A stretch of DNA of 64,000 nucleotides from REEB95 sp963785735 (GTDB taxonomy: Bacteria > Pseudomonadota > Alphaproteobacteria > ATCC43930 > CGMCC-115725). Location: positions 310,001 to 374,000 of the forward strand of contig CAWAWJ010000001.1 in assembly GCA_963785735.1 (NCBI GenBank). Direction: 5' to 3'. A program made the position numbers and the translations under genes. Positions 61,177 through 64,000 of this stretch are shown here, one piece after another (the stretch's first letter is position 1; every line of letters begins with the position of its first letter). Below the pieces are notes generated by a model. The model did no database searches. It was given only the letters and a program-made list of their open reading frames with translations, and was not told the DNA's origin.

Positions 61177-62370
61177 ATGGACAAAACCCGCATCAGCGCC
61201 GCCTTCCTCAATCTGGGCCACGCGCTCGACCATCTGATGATGCTGATCTTCCCGACCGTGGTGCTGGCCATGACGGCGGAATTCGGCCGCGATTACCAAT
61301 CCATGCTGCCGCTGGCGCTAGGCGGGTTCATCGCCTTCGGCGCCGGTTCGCTTCCGGCGGGCTGGCTCGGCGACCGCTGGGGCAGGCGGCCGATGATGAT
61401 CCTGTTCTTCACCGGCATCGGGCTGGCCTCGATTGTGACCGGGCTTGCCCAATCACCCTGGCAGATCGCCGGCGGGTTGACGCTGGTGGGGTTGTTCGCC
61501 TCGATCTATCACCCGGTCGGCATCGCCATGCTGGTCAAGGACAAGGTGAAGATGGGAAGCGCGCTCGGCTGGAACGGGTTGTGCGGCAATCTGGGCGTGG
61601 CCTTCGCCGCCCTTTCCTCGGGCGCGCTCGCCCATTATGCCGGCTGGCGCGCGGCGTTCTTTGTTCCTGGATCACTGGCGATTCTCGCGGGCGTGGCCTT
61701 CGCGCTGCTGGTGCCCTCGGCGCCGGCCCCGGCCTCGACCATCGCCGGCGGCAAGGGCCGCGTCGTCCATGACCACGAGACCAAGCGCGTCTTCGCGCTT
61801 TTGACCGCGGCCACCGTGTTCGGCGCCATCATCTTCAACGCCACCACCATCGCCATGCCCCGGCTTTTCGACGAGCGGCTGCCCGATCTGGTGCACACCA
61901 CGCTGGGCGTGGGCGCGCTCGTCTGCTTCGTCTATGTCATCGCCGCGCTGGCGCAGCTTCTGGTCGGGCGGCTCATCGACGGCAGGCCGCTGCGCGACGT
62001 GTTCCTGCCCTTCGCGGTGTTGCAGCTGCCGCTGCTGCTGCTGGCGGGCATGCTCGAGAACGGGCCGATGCTGGCGGTGGCGGTGGCGATGATGTTCGTG
62101 GTCTTCGGCATCATCCCGATCACCGACGCCATGGTGGCGCGCTACGCCCATGACGCCTGGCGCTCGCGCGTCTATGCCGTGCGTTATGTCGTGTCCTTCG
62201 GCGCCTCCTCGCTGGCCGTGCCCTTGGTCGCCTATATCCCGCCCCAGCCCCAGGGCTTCGTCCCCTTGTTCGCGGTGCTGGCCCCGCTCGCGGCCGGCAC
62301 TTTGGTCACCGCCTGGTTTTTCCCGCGCAAGGCCTCGGCGGGGCAAGCGGCGCCGGCGGCGGCGGAATGA
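61177..62370 (+). CDS. MFS exporter, fosmidomycin-resistance (Fsr) type
   Basis: 397 aa, 12 TM. NLGHALDHLMMLIFPTVVLAM at TM1, A-motif GWLGDRWGRRPMM, and FASIYHPVGIAMLV, the YHPxG motif typical of the Fsr-like branch. A His-containing central loop (about 180-200) separates the halves. Substrate not predictable. ATG 61177 was chosen because TM1 begins within 15 residues; the frame is open far upstream only because of GC bias. Overlaps the next gene (ATGA). Confidence 0.86.
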   Translation: MDKTRISAAFLNLGHALDHLMMLIFPTVVLAMTAEFGRDYQSMLPLALGGFIAFGAGSLPAGWLGDRWGRRPMMILFFTGIGLASIVTGLAQSPWQIAGGLTLVGLFASIYHPVGIAMLVKDKVKMGSALGWNGLCGNLGVAFAALSSGALAHYAGWRAAFFVPGSLAILAGVAFALLVPSAPAPASTIAGGKGRVVHDHETKRVFALLTAATVFGAIIFNATTIAMPRLFDERLPDLVHTTLGVGALVCFVYVIAALAQLLVGRLIDGRPLRDVFLPFAVLQLPLLLLAGMLENGPMLAVAVAMMFVVFGIIPITDAMVARYAHDAWRSRVYAVRYVVSFGASSLAVPLVAYIPPQPQGFVPLFAVLAPLAAGTLVTAWFFPRKASAGQAAPAAAE

Positions 62371-62831
62371 ATCCGGCCGAGCTTGGCGCCAAGGCGCGGG
62401 CGTTGCTGCGCCAGGCGCAACGCGCGAGCCTCGCCACGCTGATGGAGGGATCGCCTTACGCCTCGCTGGTGCTGGTGGCCGAGGATGACGACGCCGCACC
62501 AATTCTATTGCTTTCAGACCTCGCCGAACACGCCAAGAATTTGAAGCGCGACGCCCGCGCCTCGCTGCTGATCGACGGCACGGCGGGATTGGCCGAACCG
62601 CTGGCCGGGCCGCGCGTCACGCTCATCGGCAGAATGGAGCGCAGCGGCGAAAGCCGGCTCAAAGAACGCTTTCTCGGCCGCCATCCAAGCGCGGCCAGCT
62701 ATGCGGGTTTCGGGGATTTCGCCTGTTACCGCATGAATGTCGACCGGGCGCATCTGGTCGAAGGCTTCGGCCGCATCGACTGGATCAAGGCGGGGGATTT
62801 CCTTCTGCCCGGGGCCCCGAAAGGGTCATGA
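62367..62831 (+). CDS. Pyridoxamine 5'-phosphate oxidase-like / HugZ-type split-barrel protein
   Basis: 154 aa. SLATLMEGSPYASLVLVAEDDDAAPILLLSDLAEHAKNLKRDARASLLIDG is the N-terminal FMN/heme split-barrel signature found in HugZ-like heme-degrading proteins; PRVTLIGRMER follows. The C-terminal DUF2470 of full HugZ proteins is absent, so ligand and reaction remain open. Coupled to the MFS gene by ATGA. Confidence 0.82.
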   Translation: MNPAELGAKARALLRQAQRASLATLMEGSPYASLVLVAEDDDAAPILLLSDLAEHAKNLKRDARASLLIDGTAGLAEPLAGPRVTLIGRMERSGESRLKERFLGRHPSAASYAGFGDFACYRMNVDRAHLVEGFGRIDWIKAGDFLLPGAPKGS

Positions 62832-62886
62832 AAGCGCCCCCGGGTGCGGCATTTTGTCTTCCCCGAACAAGCACTTGCGGGCAAAG

Positions 62887-62914
62887 TTGCAGAACCGTCC
62901 TAAAGCGTTATATT
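62887..62914 (+). promoter_or_regulatory. Candidate sigma-70 promoter of pckA
   Basis: TTGCAG (62887-62892) and TATATT (62909-62914) with 16 nt between, in the 177-nt gap before pckA. Leader of about 85 nt. Confidence 0.5.
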
Positions 62915-63008
62915 TGATTTCAAGCCGGCGGTGGATGCGACCGGGGTTCGAGCGCATCGGCACAGTAAGCCAGCATTGCTATCTCAGAACCCAAGAGGAG
63001 ACATTCTT

Positions 63009-64000
63009 TTGAAAGACGCCGCCCAATCCGTCCATGGATTCCCGTCGAGCTTCGGCCTCCACGAACAGGGCTTCCGCCGCCTGGCCGCCGAGCATTGGAA
63101 TCTGTCGGTGCCGATCCTGTACGAGCACGCGATCCGCCGGGGCGAAGGGCAATTGGGCGCGGGCGGCTCTTTCGTGGCGCGCACCGGCGCCTTCACCGGC
63201 CGCACGCCCAAGGACAAATACATCGTCGAGGAAGCCTCGAGCAAAGGCGACATCGACTGGAACGCGACCAATCAGAAATTGCCGGAAGCCACATTCGACA
63301 GCCTGCACCGCCGCATCCTGTCCTATTACCAGGGCCGCGAGATGTTCGTGCAGGACCTCCATTGCGGCGCCGACCCGGCCTATAGGCTGAAGGTGCGGGT
63401 GGCGACGCCGAGCGCGTGGCACGCGCTTTTCGCGCGCAACATGTTCATCCGCCCCAAGGCCGAGGAGCTGAAAAGTCACGTGCCGGATTTCACCATCCTG
63501 CACGCGCCGCATTTCTTCGCGCAGCATGAGGTGGACGGCATCCGCTCCGACACCTTCATCTTCGTCAATTTCGCCAAGAAGCTGGTGCTGATCGGCGGCA
63601 CCGAATACGCAGGCGAGATCAAGAAATCGGTGTTCGGTTATTTGAACTACATGCTGCCGGCCAAGGACGTGTTGCCGATGCATTGCTCGGCCAATGTCGG
63701 CCCCAAGGGCGACGCCGCGATCTTCTTCGGCCTCTCCGGCACCGGCAAGACCACGCTTTCGGCCGATTCGACGCGCACGCTCATTGGCGACGACGAGCAT
63801 GGCTGGAGCCAGAAGGGCTTGTTCAATTTCGAGGGCGGCTGCTACGCCAAGTGCATCAACCTTTCGGCCCAGGCCGAGCCCGAAATCTACAACACCATCT
63901 TCCGCTTCGGCACCGTGCTCGAAAACGTGGTGATCGACCAGGCCTCGCGGTTCCCCGATTTGAACGACGGCAGCCTCACCGAGAACACGCGCGCCTGCTA
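63009..64000 (+). CDS. pckA: Phosphoenolpyruvate carboxykinase (ATP), 3' end outside window
   Basis: 330 codons visible of a family length near 530-540. Converts oxaloacetate to PEP in gluconeogenesis. RTGAFTGRTPKDKYIVEE in the N-terminal part, kinase-1a P-loop GLSGTGKT (241-248), and kinase-2 LIGDDEHGW with metal Asp, then FNFEGGCYAKCI. TTG start 63009 has AGGAG 8 nt upstream; the conserved protein begins right there and no ATG is available. PEP made here is also the phosphate donor of the PTS encoded nearby. Confidence 0.96.
   Translation, partial: MKDAAQSVHGFPSSFGLHEQGFRRLAAEHWNLSVPILYEHAIRRGEGQLGAGGSFVARTGAFTGRTPKDKYIVEEASSKGDIDWNATNQKLPEATFDSLHRRILSYYQGREMFVQDLHCGADPAYRLKVRVATPSAWHALFARNMFIRPKAEELKSHVPDFTILHAPHFFAQHEVDGIRSDTFIFVNFAKKLVLIGGTEYAGEIKKSVFGYLNYMLPAKDVLPMHCSANVGPKGDAAIFFGLSGTGKTTLSADSTRTLIGDDEHGWSQKGLFNFEGGCYAKCINLSAQAEPEIYNTIFRFGTVLENVVIDQASRFPDLNDGSLTENTRAC

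Overview
The window is GC-rich, gene-dense chromosomal DNA from an alphaproteobacterium. The evidence is the gene content and order: kdsD-lptC-lptA-lptB-rpoN-ptsN, a ChvI/ChvG system beside a short HprK and PTS genes, a DivL-type kinase with Tyr in place of the H-box His, a FYDLN-acid protein, DUF1150 beside Hsp20, and trpFBA-accD-folC followed by trxA-addA-addB. I cannot fix the order; a Rhodospirillales-like or Rhizobiales-like lineage fits. No transposase, integrase, phage gene, CRISPR array or rRNA was seen.

Layout. 1-8430 (minus strand) is a translation operon: thrS, infC (ATC start), rpmI, rplT, pheS, pheT, lepA (3' end cut off by the window). 8441-10587 holds two envelope-sugar glycosyltransferases upstream of thrS. 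10612-17967 carries an alpha/beta hydrolase, an MFS exporter, an RND adaptor and pump, and a TPR lipoprotein-like or periplasmic protein. 17977-20615 has a GST with a duplicated 3' tail, an NDUFA9-like reductase, tRNA-Leu(CAG) and a short RNase D. 20767-26380 is the KDO/LPS transport cluster followed by sigma-54 and PtsN. 26399-27896 (minus) holds DUF1150, a small heat-shock protein with a heat-shock promoter and a ROSE-like RNA thermometer, tRNA-Ala(GGC) and a FYDLN protein. 28090-38349 (plus) is a long housekeeping run: aroA, cmk, rpsA, ihfB, lapA-like, pyrF, trpF, trpB, trpA, accD, folC.

38350-42063 is the one clearly accessory stretch. It is visibly richer in A and T, is bounded by diverged palindromic repeats, and carries a second partial copy of the folC 3' end on its far side. 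It holds a Cache-type hybrid-looking sensor kinase, two tiny minus-strand genes (one pilin-like), a ribbon-helix-helix regulator with a candidate operator, and an unlisted 38-codon hydrophobic ORF. It separates folC from trxA, which are neighbours in many alphaproteobacteria.

42064-51124 (minus) is trxA, addA, addB, murU-like, amgK-like and tsaE, mostly with overlapping stops and starts. 51219-60948 holds a TrxR-like ferredoxin-NADP reductase, DivL with a GANTC cluster upstream, PtsI, HPr, EIIA-Man, RapZ, HprK and ChvG/ChvI: a regulatory PTS joined to a two-component system. 61177-64000 has an Fsr-like MFS exporter, a split-barrel flavin/heme protein and the start of pckA.

Many neighbours overlap by ATGA or GTGA, so translational coupling is the rule here. 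Several starts are non-AUG (ATC for infC; TTG for hsp20, chvI, divL and pckA; a probable CTG for folC).
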